Of a stretch of 64,000 nucleotides of DNA, positions 8,571 to 18,828 are shown piece after piece; the stretch's first letter is position 1; every line of letters begins with the position of its first letter. This stretch comes from Shimwellia blattae DSM 4481 = NBRC 105725. GTDB lineage: Bacteria > Pseudomonadota > Gammaproteobacteria > Enterobacterales > Enterobacteriaceae. The stretch is from contig NC_017910.1 of assembly GCF_000262305.1 (NCBI RefSeq), positions 806,001-870,000 on the forward strand. Reading direction: 5' to 3'. The translations under genes and the position numbers were made by a program. Under the pieces are notes generated by a model. It saw nothing but the letters and a program-made list of their open reading frames with translations, had not been told where the DNA came from and made no database searches.

Positions 8571-8875
8571 GCCGCCAGGCCCAGCGCGGCAGCAGCCTGC
8601 CCGAGGCGCTGGTCGCCATGCTCCTGTTGCTGCTGGTGGTTACCGCACTGGCCGGTTACCAGCGGGGAGTCTACCGGGGGCTGGCGCACTGGGAGGAGGG
8701 CTACCGGCTGTGGCTGATGCTGGAAGGGCAGCGGGCCTGGCCGCCTGCGCCGCTGCCGGAAGGCTGGCAGCGCCAGGAGCAGCGCACGCCCCGGGGGGCG
8801 TGTGTACACCGGCAGATCACCCTGCGCTCACCCCAGGGCAGACAAGCCCGGGTGTCCGCATTACACTGTCGCTAA
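8567..8875 (+). CDS. ppdC: Prepilin-like protein PpdC (minor pseudopilin)
   Basis: A small protein of about 102 residues with a prepilin-type N-terminus (QRGSSLPEALVAMLLLLLVV: glycine, SSLPE, hydrophobic helix), in line with E. coli PpdC. The conserved C-terminal region has PAPLPEGWQ and a final cysteine (LHC). The start at 8567 overlaps ygdB by four bases. recC begins 21 bases after its stop, so the pseudopilin genes may be read through into the recombination genes. Confidence 0.85.
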   Translation: MSRQAQRGSSLPEALVAMLLLLLVVTALAGYQRGVYRGLAHWEEGYRLWLMLEGQRAWPPAPLPEGWQRQEQRTPRGACVHRQITLRSPQGRQARVSALHCR

Positions 8876-8896
8876 TGTTATTCATCAGGAGCGTTT

Positions 8897-11800
8897 ATGC
8901 TGCGTGTTTACCACTCCAACCGGCTGGATGTGCTGGAAGAGATCATGGAGTTTATCGTTGAGCGCCAGCCCCTTGCGGATCCGTTCGCAGCAGAGGTGGT
9001 ACTGGTACAAAGCACCGGGATGGCCCAGTGGCTGCAAATGACCCTGGCTCAGCGCTTTGGTATCGCAGCAAATATCGACTTCCCCCTTCCGGCCAGCTTT
9101 ATCTGGGATATGTTTGTCCGGGTGCTGCCCGGGATCCCCAAAGAGAGCGCATTTAACAAAGCCGGAATGGGCTGGAAACTGATGACGCTACTGCCAGAGA
9201 AGCTGGCACAGCCGGAGTTTGAACTGCTGCGTCACTATCTGGAGCAGGACGACGACGGCCGTAAGCTGTTCCAGCTGGCCTCACGCATTGCTGACCTGTA
9301 TGACCAGTACCTGGTCTACCGCCCGGAATGGCTGACACAGTGGGAAAACGACCAACTGGTTGACGGCCTGGACGAAGCCCAGCGCTGGCAGGCCCCCCTG
9401 TGGCGTGCCCTGGTGGAGTACACCGCCGCGCTGGGCCAGCCGGAATGGCACCGTGCCAATCTGTACCAGCGGTTTATCAGCGCGCTGGAGTCCGGCGGTG
9501 CACCGCCGCCCGGGCTGCCGCAGCGGGTCTTTATTTGCGGTGTGTCGGCACTGCCGCCGGTTTACCTGCGGGCGCTCCAGGCGCTGGGCAACTATGTTGA
9601 TGTGCACCTGCTGTTTACCAACCCCTGCCGCTACTACTGGGGGGATATTCGCGACCCGGCGTTTCTTGCCCGTTTGCTGAGCCGCCAGCGCCGCAAGCAT
9701 AACCAGGACCAGACACTACCGCTGTTTAAAGACAGTGACCAGGCTTCTGCCCTGTTTGATGATAACGGCATCCAGGATGTGGGGAACCCGCTGCTGGCCT
9801 CCTGGGGGAAGCTGGGCCGCGACTACTCTTTTTTACTCTCTGAGCTGGAGCAGTCCCAGGAGGTTGATGTCTTCGTTGATATCCCGCGGGACAATATGCT
9901 GCACGGGCTACAGGCGGACATTCTCGACCTGCAGGATAGCATGCGCCCGGGCCTGACCGAGGCGGAATTTCTGCACAGCACGGGCAAATACCGGCTTGAT
10001 CCCGGGGATCGCTCCGTCACGTTCCACGCCTGCCACAGCCCCCAGCGGGAGGTGGAGATCCTGCACGATCGCCTGCTGGCCATGATGGATGAAGACGCCA
10101 CCCTGACCCCGAGAGACATTATCGTTATGGTGGCGGACATTGACAGCTACAGCCCGTTTATTCAGGCGGTGTTTGGCAGCGCAACGGGGAACCGCTGGCT
10201 GCCGTTTGCGCTCTCGGATCGCCGCGCCAGCCAGGCACACCCGGCGCTACAGGCGTTTCTGTCGTTACTGACCCTGCCCGAAAGCCGCTTCACCGCAGAG
10301 CAGGTGCTGGCCCTGCTGGAAGTGCCGGCGCTGGCCAGCCGCTTTGCCATTGATGAAGAAGGGCTGCGTAATCTGCGCCAGTGGGTCAGCGAATCCGGCA
10401 TCCGCTGGGGTATGGATGACGACAACGTCCGGGAGTTTGAACTGCCGGCCACCGGGCAGCACACCTGGCGCTTTGGCTTAACCCGCATGCTGCTGGGCTA
10501 TGCAATGGAGAGCCGCAGCGGCGAGTGGCAGGAGATCCTGCCTTATGACGAGTCCAGCGGTCTGATTGCGGGCCTGGTGGGGCAACTGGCGGATCTACTG
10601 ATGCAGCTTAACACCTGGCGCAAACGGCTGACGGAACCACGCCCGCTGGATGCATGGCAGCCCCTGTGCCGGGAAATGCTGGAGGCGTTTTTCCAGCCAG
10701 ATGCGGAAGCAGAAAGCGCACTGGCGCTGGCAGAGCAACAGTGGCAGGCGCTGATCCGCCAGGGCATGGAGGCCGGTTACCGGCAGCCGGTTCCGCTGAC
10801 CCTGCTGCGGGATGAGCTCTCCCGCCTGCTGGACAAAGAACGGATCAGCCAGCGCTTCCTGGCAGGCCCGGTGAACTTCTGCACCCTGATGCCGATGCGC
10901 TCCATCCCGTTCAGGGTGGTATGCCTGCTGGGAATGAATGACGGTGTCTACCCGCGCACCCTCTCGCCACTGGGGTTTGATTTAATGAACAGCAAACCGG
11001 TGCGCGGGGATCGCAGCCGCCGGGATGACGACCGCTACCTGTTTCTGGAGGCGATAATCTCCGCCCAGGAGCGGCTGTACGTCAGCTATATTGGCCGCTC
11101 AGTGCAGGACAACAGTGAGCGCTTCCCCTCGGTGCTGGTGCAGGAGCTGCTGGATTATCTGGCCCAGAGCTATTACCTGCCCGGCGACGAGCAGGAAAAC
11201 TGCGACACCAGCGCCAGCCGGGTGCAGCAGCATCTGGTTGAGCTGCATACCCGCACCCCGTTTGATGCGCGCAACTTCCGGGCCGAAGATCACCAGCAAA
11301 GCTACGCCCGGGAATGGCTGGCCGCGGCCTGTGAACAGGGCGAATCCCAGCCCGGGTTTATTCAGCCCCTGCCACCCCTGGAGCAGGATGAGCTGAGCCT
11401 TGAACAGTTACAGCGCTTCTGGGCCCACCCGATCCGCGCCTTTTTCCAGATGCGCCTGGGGGTGAGCTTCCGCCTGGAAGAGACCGAACTGCCGGAAGAT
11501 GAGCCGTTCTCCCTCGACAGCCTTGAGCGCTACCAGATAAACCAGGCACTGCTCAATACGCTGATCGACGGGGAAGATCCCCAGCCGCTTTTTCGCCGCT
11601 ACCGGGCTGCCGGGGCATTACCCTACGGGGTATGGGGGGAGCTGGGCTGGGATGACCAGCTACTGGAAATGGAGCAACTGGCAGCCAGCGTACAGCAGGA
11701 GAAAAGCGCCACCCACAGTATGGAGGTGGATCTGGAGGTGTCCGGGATCCGGCTTACCGGCTGGTTGCAGCAGGTACAGCGTGACGGGCTTCTCAGATGG

Positions 11801-12274
11801 CGACCGTCGGTGCTGAATGTGGCCCACGGTATGCAACTTTGGCTGGAGCACCTTGTCTATTGTGCGTGCGGAGGCCAGGGAACGAGCCGCCTGCTGGGTC
11901 GCAAAGAGAGCCGCTGGTGCTTTCCGGCGTTACCGGCAGAAGAGGCGCAGGCATTCCTGGCCCAGTGGGTTGATGGCTACCGGGAAGGCATGTGCCAGCC
12001 GCTGGTGCTGTTACCCGCCAGCGGCGGTGCCTGGGTTGAAGCCTGCTACGACGCGCAAAGCGACACCATCTTATGGGACGATGACACCCAGCGTAAGGCG
12101 CGTAGCCGGTTATTACAGCGCTGGGAGGGCAACCAGATGGTTGAAGGGGAAGGGGCCGATATCTGGCGCCAGCGCCTGTGGCGCACCCTGGAGCCAGACT
12201 ATTACGAGGCGATTATCCATAATGCGCAGCGTTATCTGGTGCCCCTGTTTCGCTATAACAGTATGCAGGAATAA
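8897..12274 (+). CDS. recC: Exodeoxyribonuclease V subunit gamma (RecC)
   Basis: Scaffold and Chi-recognition subunit of the RecBCD helicase-nuclease that processes double-strand breaks and loads RecA. The 1125 residues match the E. coli length (1122). The N-terminus MLRVYHSNRLDVLEEIMEFI and segments such as HACHSPQREVEILHD and RSIPFRVVCLLGMNDGVYPR are characteristic. The family has an inactivated helicase-like N-terminal half and a nuclease-like C-terminal fold without catalytic residues. A Shine-Dalgarno stretch (CAGGAG) precedes the ATG. ptrA, recB and recD follow in order. Confidence 0.97.
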   Translation: MLRVYHSNRLDVLEEIMEFIVERQPLADPFAAEVVLVQSTGMAQWLQMTLAQRFGIAANIDFPLPASFIWDMFVRVLPGIPKESAFNKAGMGWKLMTLLPEKLAQPEFELLRHYLEQDDDGRKLFQLASRIADLYDQYLVYRPEWLTQWENDQLVDGLDEAQRWQAPLWRALVEYTAALGQPEWHRANLYQRFISALESGGAPPPGLPQRVFICGVSALPPVYLRALQALGNYVDVHLLFTNPCRYYWGDIRDPAFLARLLSRQRRKHNQDQTLPLFKDSDQASALFDDNGIQDVGNPLLASWGKLGRDYSFLLSELEQSQEVDVFVDIPRDNMLHGLQADILDLQDSMRPGLTEAEFLHSTGKYRLDPGDRSVTFHACHSPQREVEILHDRLLAMMDEDATLTPRDIIVMVADIDSYSPFIQAVFGSATGNRWLPFALSDRRASQAHPALQAFLSLLTLPESRFTAEQVLALLEVPALASRFAIDEEGLRNLRQWVSESGIRWGMDDDNVREFELPATGQHTWRFGLTRMLLGYAMESRSGEWQEILPYDESSGLIAGLVGQLADLLMQLNTWRKRLTEPRPLDAWQPLCREMLEAFFQPDAEAESALALAEQQWQALIRQGMEAGYRQPVPLTLLRDELSRLLDKERISQRFLAGPVNFCTLMPMRSIPFRVVCLLGMNDGVYPRTLSPLGFDLMNSKPVRGDRSRRDDDRYLFLEAIISAQERLYVSYIGRSVQDNSERFPSVLVQELLDYLAQSYYLPGDEQENCDTSASRVQQHLVELHTRTPFDARNFRAEDHQQSYAREWLAAACEQGESQPGFIQPLPPLEQDELSLEQLQRFWAHPIRAFFQMRLGVSFRLEETELPEDEPFSLDSLERYQINQALLNTLIDGEDPQPLFRRYRAAGALPYGVWGELGWDDQLLEMEQLAASVQQEKSATHSMEVDLEVSGIRLTGWLQQVQRDGLLRWRPSVLNVAHGMQLWLEHLVYCACGGQGTSRLLGRKESRWCFPALPAEEAQAFLAQWVDGYREGMCQPLVLLPASGGAWVEACYDAQSDTILWDDDTQRKARSRLLQRWEGNQMVEGEGADIWRQRLWRTLEPDYYEAIIHNAQRYLVPLFRYNSMQE

Positions 12275-12382
12275 ACTGGACAAAATTTGTTCATTGCAAT
12301 ACGGCCGCCAGTGCGCTATCCATAGCCGGGGCCGAAAGCCGTGATGATATTCGCGTTACCGTTGTTCTGGTGAGGTTTATTA

Positions 12383-15271
12383 ATGCCAACATGCAGCACC
12401 TGGTTGAAGTCGATTTTTCTGTTAGCCGCCCTCTGGGCGCCATTAATTCAGGCAAAAACCTCCTGGACCCCCCTTCAGGAAACCATTCATAAAAGTGATC
12501 AGGATCCCCGCCAGTATCAGGCCATCCGGCTGGATAACGGCATGGTTGTGCTGCTGGTCAGCGATCCCCAGGCGGTAAAATCCCTCTCGGCGCTGGTGGT
12601 GGCGGTGGGGTCACTGGAAGATCCGGACACGCACCTCGGGCTGGCCCATTACCTGGAGCACATGACCCTGATGGGCTCCCGCCACTACCCGCAGCCAGAC
12701 AGCCTGTCTGAGTTTCTGAAAATGCACGGTGGCAGCCACAACGCCAGCACCGCCCCGTACCGGACTGCGTTCTACCTTGAGGTGGAAAACAGTGCCCTGG
12801 CGCCCGCCGTAGACCGCCTGGCGGATGCGATAGCCACCCCGGTGTTGTCCCCGGACTACGCAGAGCGCGAGCGTAACGCCGTGAACGCGGAGCTGACCCT
12901 GGCCCGCTCCCGGGACGGGATGCGCATGGCCCAGGTGAGTGCGGAAACGCTCAACCCGGCGCACCCCGCCTCGCGCTTTTCCGGGGGGAACCTGGAAACC
13001 CTGCGCGACAAACCGGGCAGCAAACTGCACGATGCGCTGGTGGCATTTCACGATAAATACTACTCCGCCGGGCTGATGAAGGCGGTCATCTACAGTAATA
13101 AACCCCTGGCTGAGTTAGCCGCTATTGCAGCCCGCACATACGGGCGCATTCCGGATAAAAAAATCCGCCGCCCGGTAATCGACACCCCGGTGGTGACGGA
13201 GGCCCAGAAAGGCATCCTCATCCACTATGTGCCTGCGCTGCCGCGCAAAATGGTGCGTATTGAGTTCCGCATTGCCAATAACAGCGCCCAGTTTCGCAGC
13301 AAAACGGACGAGCTTATCAATTACATGATTGGCAACCGCAGCAAGGACACCCTGTCGGACTGGCTGCAAACCCAGGGGCTGGCCGACAGCGTGCGTGCGG
13401 ATTCTGACCCGGTCGTTACCGGAAATAGCGGCGTTATGGCTATCTCCGTCTCCCTGACTGACAAGGGGCTGGCCCGGCGTGATGAGGTGGTCGCGGCTGT
13501 GTTCAGCTACCTGAATATGCTGCGTGAGAAGGGCATTGATAAGCAGTATTTTGACGAGCTGGCACACGTGCTGGATCTGGATTTTCGCTACCCGTCCATT
13601 ACCCGCGATATGGACTACGTAGAGTGGCTGGCTGATACCATGCTCCGCGTACCGGTGGCCCACACCCTGGACGTGGTCAATATTGCCGACCGCTACGACA
13701 GCAAAGCCATTGGCGAGCGCCTGGCGATGATGACCCCGCAAAATGCGCGTATCTGGTACATCAGCCCGGACGAGCCCCACAACAAAACCGCCTATTTTGT
13801 GAATGCCCCCTACGCCACACAAAAGATCCCGGCCGCCACCCTGGAAAAATGGCGCCAGGCCGCAGGCCAGATACAGTTACAGTTACCGGCGCTGAACCCC
13901 TATATTCCTGATGATTTCACCCTCACCACCCCGGGCAAAACCTACACCCACCCGGAGTTGCTGGTCAAAGAGCCGGGGCTGCGGGTACTGTATATGTCCG
14001 GTGGCCGCTTTGCGGATGAGCCCAAAGCCGATGTCACCGTGGTGCTGCGTAACCCCGGCGCGATGAACAGCGCGAAAAACCAGGTGATGTTCGCCCTGAA
14101 TGACTATCTGGCCGGGCTGGCGTTGGATGAGCTTAGCAACCAGGCTGCCGTCGGGGGGATTTCGTTCTCGTCGAATGCCAATAGCGGGCTGATGATCAAC
14201 GCCAACGGCTACACCCAGCACCTGCCGGCGTTGTTATCTGCCCTGCTGCAGGGTTACTTCTCCTACACGCCGACGGACGCCCAGCTGGAGCAGGCAAAAT
14301 CCTGGTATCTGCAGATGCTCGACTCCGCGGAAAAGGGCAAAGCCTATGATCAGGCGATTATGCCGGTCCAGATGCTCTCTCAGGTGCCGTACTATTCCCG
14401 CCCCGAGCGGCGGGCGCTGCTGCCTTCGATAACCGTGGCGGATCTGCTGGCCTACCGGGAAAAACTGAAAACCGGCGCCAAACCGGAGTGGCTTATCGTG
14501 GGGAATATGGGCGAGCAGCAGGCCCGGACGATGGCGGCAGACATTAATGCGCAGCTGGGCACCCGGGGCACCGAATGGTGCCGCAATAAAGATATTCTGG
14601 TAGATAAACCGCGCAAGGTTATCTTTACCCGCACCGGCAGCAGTACCGACTCGGCCCTGGCGGCGGTCTTTGTTCCCACCGGGTATGACGAAAATACCAG
14701 CAACGCCTACACTGCGCTGCTGGGGCAGATTATTCAGCCGTGGTTTTACACCCGCTTACGTACCGAAGAGCAGCTGGGGTATGCGGTCTTCTCCTTCCCG
14801 ATGGTGATAGGCCGCCAGTGGGGGCTGGGATTCCTGCTACAGAGCAGCGATAAGCAGCCTGCCTATTTATGGGCGCGCTATCAGGCGTTTTTCCCGACGG
14901 TGGAGCAGCGCCTGAGGGAGATGGATGAAAAAACCTTTGCCCGGATCCGCCAGGCGGTCATTGACCAGATGCAGCAGCCGCCGCAAACCCTGGCGCAGGA
15001 GGCCATCCGCTACAGTAAGGATTTTGACCGGGCTAACCTCCGCTTTGATTCCCGTGATAAAGTCATCGCCCGGCTAAAACAGCTCACACCGGCGGGCGTT
15101 GCTGACTTTTTCCACCAGGCGGTTATCGCGCAGCAGGGGATGGCAGTGCTTTCGCAGGTTTCCGGCAGCCATAACGGTAAGCAGGAATTTGCCCAGCCCC
15201 CGGGCTGGGAGCAAGCCGGTGATGTTGGCAAACTTCAGCAATCCATGTCCCTGGTAAGAGAGAACCAATGA
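12383..15271 (+). CDS. ptrA: Protease III (pitrilysin)
   Basis: Periplasmic zinc metalloprotease of the insulinase family (M16) that degrades small peptides. The 962 residues equal the E. coli length. An N-terminal signal peptide covers about residues 1-24, ending near LIQA. The inverted zinc motif HxxEH is at H89-H93 (HYLEH), with the third ligand expected in the ERNAVNAEL stretch about 76 residues later. It sits between recC and recB, as in other enterics, without known functional linkage. Its stop codon overlaps the recB start by four bases (ATGA). Confidence 0.96.
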   Translation: MPTCSTWLKSIFLLAALWAPLIQAKTSWTPLQETIHKSDQDPRQYQAIRLDNGMVVLLVSDPQAVKSLSALVVAVGSLEDPDTHLGLAHYLEHMTLMGSRHYPQPDSLSEFLKMHGGSHNASTAPYRTAFYLEVENSALAPAVDRLADAIATPVLSPDYAERERNAVNAELTLARSRDGMRMAQVSAETLNPAHPASRFSGGNLETLRDKPGSKLHDALVAFHDKYYSAGLMKAVIYSNKPLAELAAIAARTYGRIPDKKIRRPVIDTPVVTEAQKGILIHYVPALPRKMVRIEFRIANNSAQFRSKTDELINYMIGNRSKDTLSDWLQTQGLADSVRADSDPVVTGNSGVMAISVSLTDKGLARRDEVVAAVFSYLNMLREKGIDKQYFDELAHVLDLDFRYPSITRDMDYVEWLADTMLRVPVAHTLDVVNIADRYDSKAIGERLAMMTPQNARIWYISPDEPHNKTAYFVNAPYATQKIPAATLEKWRQAAGQIQLQLPALNPYIPDDFTLTTPGKTYTHPELLVKEPGLRVLYMSGGRFADEPKADVTVVLRNPGAMNSAKNQVMFALNDYLAGLALDELSNQAAVGGISFSSNANSGLMINANGYTQHLPALLSALLQGYFSYTPTDAQLEQAKSWYLQMLDSAEKGKAYDQAIMPVQMLSQVPYYSRPERRALLPSITVADLLAYREKLKTGAKPEWLIVGNMGEQQARTMAADINAQLGTRGTEWCRNKDILVDKPRKVIFTRTGSSTDSALAAVFVPTGYDENTSNAYTALLGQIIQPWFYTRLRTEEQLGYAVFSFPMVIGRQWGLGFLLQSSDKQPAYLWARYQAFFPTVEQRLREMDEKTFARIRQAVIDQMQQPPQTLAQEAIRYSKDFDRANLRFDSRDKVIARLKQLTPAGVADFFHQAVIAQQGMAVLSQVSGSHNGKQEFAQPPGWEQAGDVGKLQQSMSLVRENQ

Positions 15272-18200
15272 CCGAACAAACCGCGCAGACCCTTGATCCG
15301 CTGACCTTACCGCTCACCGGCGCAAGGCTTATCGAGGCGTCTGCCGGTACAGGGAAAACTTACACCATCGCCGCCCTCTACCTGCGCCTGCTGCTTGGCC
15401 TGGGGGGAGAGGCGGCCTACCCGCGACCCCTGGGGGTGGAAGAGCTGCTGGTGGTGACCTTTACGGAGGCCGCAACCGAAGAGCTGCGCAGCCGCATTCG
15501 CGACAATATCCACGCCCTGCGCATCGCCTGCCTGCGCGGCCAGTCCGACAACCCTTTGTTTCTGAGCCTGCTTGAAGAGATTCGCGATCGGGAACAGGCC
15601 GCCAGAGTGCTGCTGCTGGCCGAGCGCCAGATGGACGAAGCGGCAATTTTTACCATTCACGGCTTCTGCCAGCGGATGCTGAACCTCAATGCGTTTGAGT
15701 CCGGCATGCTGTTTGAGCAGCAACTGCTGGAAGATGAGCATCAGCTGCGCTACCAGGCCTGTGCCGACTTCTGGCGGCGCCACTGTTACCCGCTTAGCAA
15801 GCCGGTGGCTCAGGCCATCAGCACGGAGTGGTCCGGGCCCCAGGCGCTGCTGCGGGACATTAACCGCTACCTGCAGGGGGAGGCCCCCCGGCTGCGCCAG
15901 CCGCCAGCGGAAGGGGAAACGCTCCCGCAGCGGCACGCGCGCATTATTGCCACTATTGACGCCATCAAACAGCAGTGGCGCGCCGCAGCCCCCGATATTG
16001 CCGCGATCATTGCGGATTCCGGGGTGGATAAACGCAGCTTCAGCAGCCGTAACTTACCCAACTGGCTCAGCCTGGTGGGGGAGTGGGCCGCCCGGGAGAC
16101 CACCGACTACCAGGTGCCGGAGGCGCTGGGTAAATTTGCCCAGTCGTTTCTTGATGAGAAAACCAAAAAAGGCGAGCCGCCGCGCCATGGGCTGTTCAGC
16201 GCTATTGATGCCTTCCTCAGCGAGCCGCTCACCCTGCGGGATCTGGTGATTGCCCGGGCGATGGCCGAAATTCGCTATAGCGTGGCCCGGGAAAAGCGCC
16301 GCCGGGGTGAGATGGGCTTTGACGATATGCTCAGCCGGCTGGACGATGCCCTGCGCCAGCCCGCCGGTGAGGCGCTGGCAGATGCCATCCGGGCCCGTTT
16401 CCCGGCGGCGATGATTGATGAGTTCCAGGATACGGACCCCCAGCAATACCGTATCTTTCGCCGTATCTGGCTTAACCAGCCTGCGGCCACGCTGCTGCTG
16501 ATAGGTGACCCTAAGCAGGCGATTTATGCCTTTCGCGGGGCGGATATCTTCACCTATATGACCGCGCGCAGCGAAGTGACCGCTCACTACACGCTGGAGA
16601 CAAACTGGCGCTCCGCACCGGGAATGGTACACAGCGTTAACCGGCTATTTGGCCAGCTGCCACACCCGTTTTTGTTTCGCCAGATCCCATTTCTGCCGGT
16701 CAGCGCGGCGAAGAAAAACCACCGCCACCGTTTTACCCTCAACGGCAACGTGCAGCCCGCCATGACCCTGTGGCACACAGAGGGTGAGGGCTGCGGGGTA
16801 AGTGAGTACCAGCAAATCATGGCCCGCCAGTGCGCCAGAGAGATCCGCGACTGGCTGAGTGCCGGTGCGCGCGGTGAGGCGCGCCTGTGGTCGGGGAACG
16901 ATTCGCGGGCGGTGCAGGCATCGGATATCACGGTGCTGGTGCGCAGCCGTAACGAGGCGGCCATCGTGCGCGATGCGCTGGGCTTGCTGAATATTCAGTC
17001 TGTCTATTTATCTAACCGGGACAGTGTATTTCTGGCCCCGGAAGCCCGGGAGATATTGTGGATCCTCCAGGCGGTGCTGGCACCGGAGCATGAGCAGGGG
17101 CTGCGCAGCGCCATGGCGACCAGCATTCTCGGGCTGGATGCGCGGGCTATTGATGCACTGAGCCAGCAGGAGAGCCAGTGGGATGCGCTGGTGGAAGAGT
17201 TTAGCGCCTACCGGGAGATCTGGCAGCGGCGCGGGGTGATGCCGATGATGCGCGCCCTGCTGGCGCAGCGCCATGTGGCGGAAAACATTCTCGCCAGCCC
17301 CGCAGGGGAGCGGCGCTTAACCGATATTCTGCACATCAGCGAACTGCTCCAGGAGGCGGCCGCCCGGGCAGACAGCGAGCACGCCCTGGTGCGCTGGCTG
17401 GCTCAGCATATTGAAGAGCCGGATACCAGCGCCGCCAGCCAGCAACTGCGCCTGGAAAGCGACCGGCATCTGGTGAAAGTGGTCACTATTCATAAATCCA
17501 AAGGGCTGGAGTACCCGCTGGTCTGGCTGCCGTTTATTGCCAGCTACCGCCAGGAGACCCGGGGGCTGTATCACGACCGGCAAACCTTTGAAACCCTGCT
17601 GGATCCCGCCGATGATACCCAAAGCCTGGCGCTGGCCGAAGAGGAGCGCCTGGCCGAAGATCTCCGCCTGCTGTATGTGGCCCTGACCCGCTCAGTCTGG
17701 CACTGTAGCCTCGGGGTGGCGCCGCTGTTTCGCGGCAACCGCAGTAAAAAAGGGGCAACGGATTTTCACCACAGCGCCATCGGGCTGCTTATCCAGCAGG
17801 GGCAGGCGATGGATGCAGCGCAACTGGCTGAGGCGCTGCTGGCCCTGAGTGATGACGATATTCACCTTCAGCCCACCGCCGAAGGCGATGAGACCCCCTG
17901 GCAGCCGCCGCAACCGGACAGCCCGCCCCTGGCGGCCCGGGAGCCGGGCCGCCAGATGGCGGATAACTGGCGGGTGACCAGTTATTCCGGGCTACAGCAG
18001 CACGGCCGCCGGGCCGCCCTTGACTGGGTGCCGCGCCTGGATGAAGACGCCGTGGGGGAGGCACTGGCCGTGCAGGAGACGCCAGGCGTGGAAAACCGGC
18101 TGACTATACACCATTTTCCGCGCGGGGCCTCGCCGGGCACCTTTTTGCACGGGCTTCTGGAAGCGCTCGACTTCACCCAGCCGCCAGACCCCCAGTGGGT

Positions 18201-18828
18201 GCTGGCGCAGTTGCTGGAGTCCGGCTTCGATGGGCAGTGGCAGCCGGTGGTGATGCACTGGCTGGAGCAGCTGCTTATCGCCCCGCTTAATGAACAGGGA
18301 TTGTGCCTGGCGGAGCTGGCACCGGCAGATAAGCGGGCGGAGCTGGCGTTTTACCTGCCTATTGCCTCGCCGCTACAGGCCCGCCAGCTTGACCAGTTGA
18401 TTCGCGCCGGGGATCCGCTCTCTGCGGGCTGCCCGCCGCTGGATTTCCGCCAGGTTCAGGGCATGCTGAAAGGCTTTATTGATCTGGTGTTTCGCCACAA
18501 CGGGCGCTACTACCTGCTGGACTATAAATCCAACTGGCTGGGGGAAGATGCCAGCGCCTATACACCGCAGGCGATGGCGGGCGCCATGCAGGAGCACCGT
18601 TACGATTTGCAGTATCAGCTCTATACCCTGGCGCTGCACCGCTTTTTGCGCCACCGGATAGCGGATTACGACTATCAGCGCCATTTTGGCGGGGTTATCT
18701 ATCTGTTTTTGCGCGGGGTGGATCCGGCCTCTGTGGGTCAGGGCGTCTACACTGCCCGGCCCTCTCTGGCGCTGGTTAACGCCCTGGACGCGCTGTTTGC
18801 CGGGGATCAGCCGAAGGAGAACCCATGA
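15268..18828 (+). CDS. recB: Exodeoxyribonuclease V subunit beta (RecB)
   Basis: 3'-5' helicase and nuclease subunit of RecBCD. The length is 1186 residues (E. coli 1180). Walker A is at residues 23-33 (EASAGTGKTYT) and the DExx-box at MIDEFQDTD. Other SF1 helicase motifs include LIGDPKQAIYAFRGAD and VVTIHKSKGLEY. The C-terminal nuclease domain keeps the metal-binding D1072, D1085 and K1087 (LLDYKSNW), five residues offset from E. coli D1067, D1080 and K1082. It overlaps ptrA and recD by four bases each, so translation of the cluster is coupled. Confidence 0.97.
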   Translation: MTEQTAQTLDPLTLPLTGARLIEASAGTGKTYTIAALYLRLLLGLGGEAAYPRPLGVEELLVVTFTEAATEELRSRIRDNIHALRIACLRGQSDNPLFLSLLEEIRDREQAARVLLLAERQMDEAAIFTIHGFCQRMLNLNAFESGMLFEQQLLEDEHQLRYQACADFWRRHCYPLSKPVAQAISTEWSGPQALLRDINRYLQGEAPRLRQPPAEGETLPQRHARIIATIDAIKQQWRAAAPDIAAIIADSGVDKRSFSSRNLPNWLSLVGEWAARETTDYQVPEALGKFAQSFLDEKTKKGEPPRHGLFSAIDAFLSEPLTLRDLVIARAMAEIRYSVAREKRRRGEMGFDDMLSRLDDALRQPAGEALADAIRARFPAAMIDEFQDTDPQQYRIFRRIWLNQPAATLLLIGDPKQAIYAFRGADIFTYMTARSEVTAHYTLETNWRSAPGMVHSVNRLFGQLPHPFLFRQIPFLPVSAAKKNHRHRFTLNGNVQPAMTLWHTEGEGCGVSEYQQIMARQCAREIRDWLSAGARGEARLWSGNDSRAVQASDITVLVRSRNEAAIVRDALGLLNIQSVYLSNRDSVFLAPEAREILWILQAVLAPEHEQGLRSAMATSILGLDARAIDALSQQESQWDALVEEFSAYREIWQRRGVMPMMRALLAQRHVAENILASPAGERRLTDILHISELLQEAAARADSEHALVRWLAQHIEEPDTSAASQQLRLESDRHLVKVVTIHKSKGLEYPLVWLPFIASYRQETRGLYHDRQTFETLLDPADDTQSLALAEEERLAEDLRLLYVALTRSVWHCSLGVAPLFRGNRSKKGATDFHHSAIGLLIQQGQAMDAAQLAEALLALSDDDIHLQPTAEGDETPWQPPQPDSPPLAAREPGRQMADNWRVTSYSGLQQHGRRAALDWVPRLDEDAVGEALAVQETPGVENRLTIHHFPRGASPGTFLHGLLEALDFTQPPDPQWVLAQLLESGFDGQWQPVVMHWLEQLLIAPLNEQGLCLAELAPADKRAELAFYLPIASPLQARQLDQLIRAGDPLSAGCPPLDFRQVQGMLKGFIDLVFRHNGRYYLLDYKSNWLGEDASAYTPQAMAGAMQEHRYDLQYQLYTLALHRFLRHRIADYDYQRHFGGVIYLFLRGVDPASVGQGVYTARPSLALVNALDALFAGDQPKENP

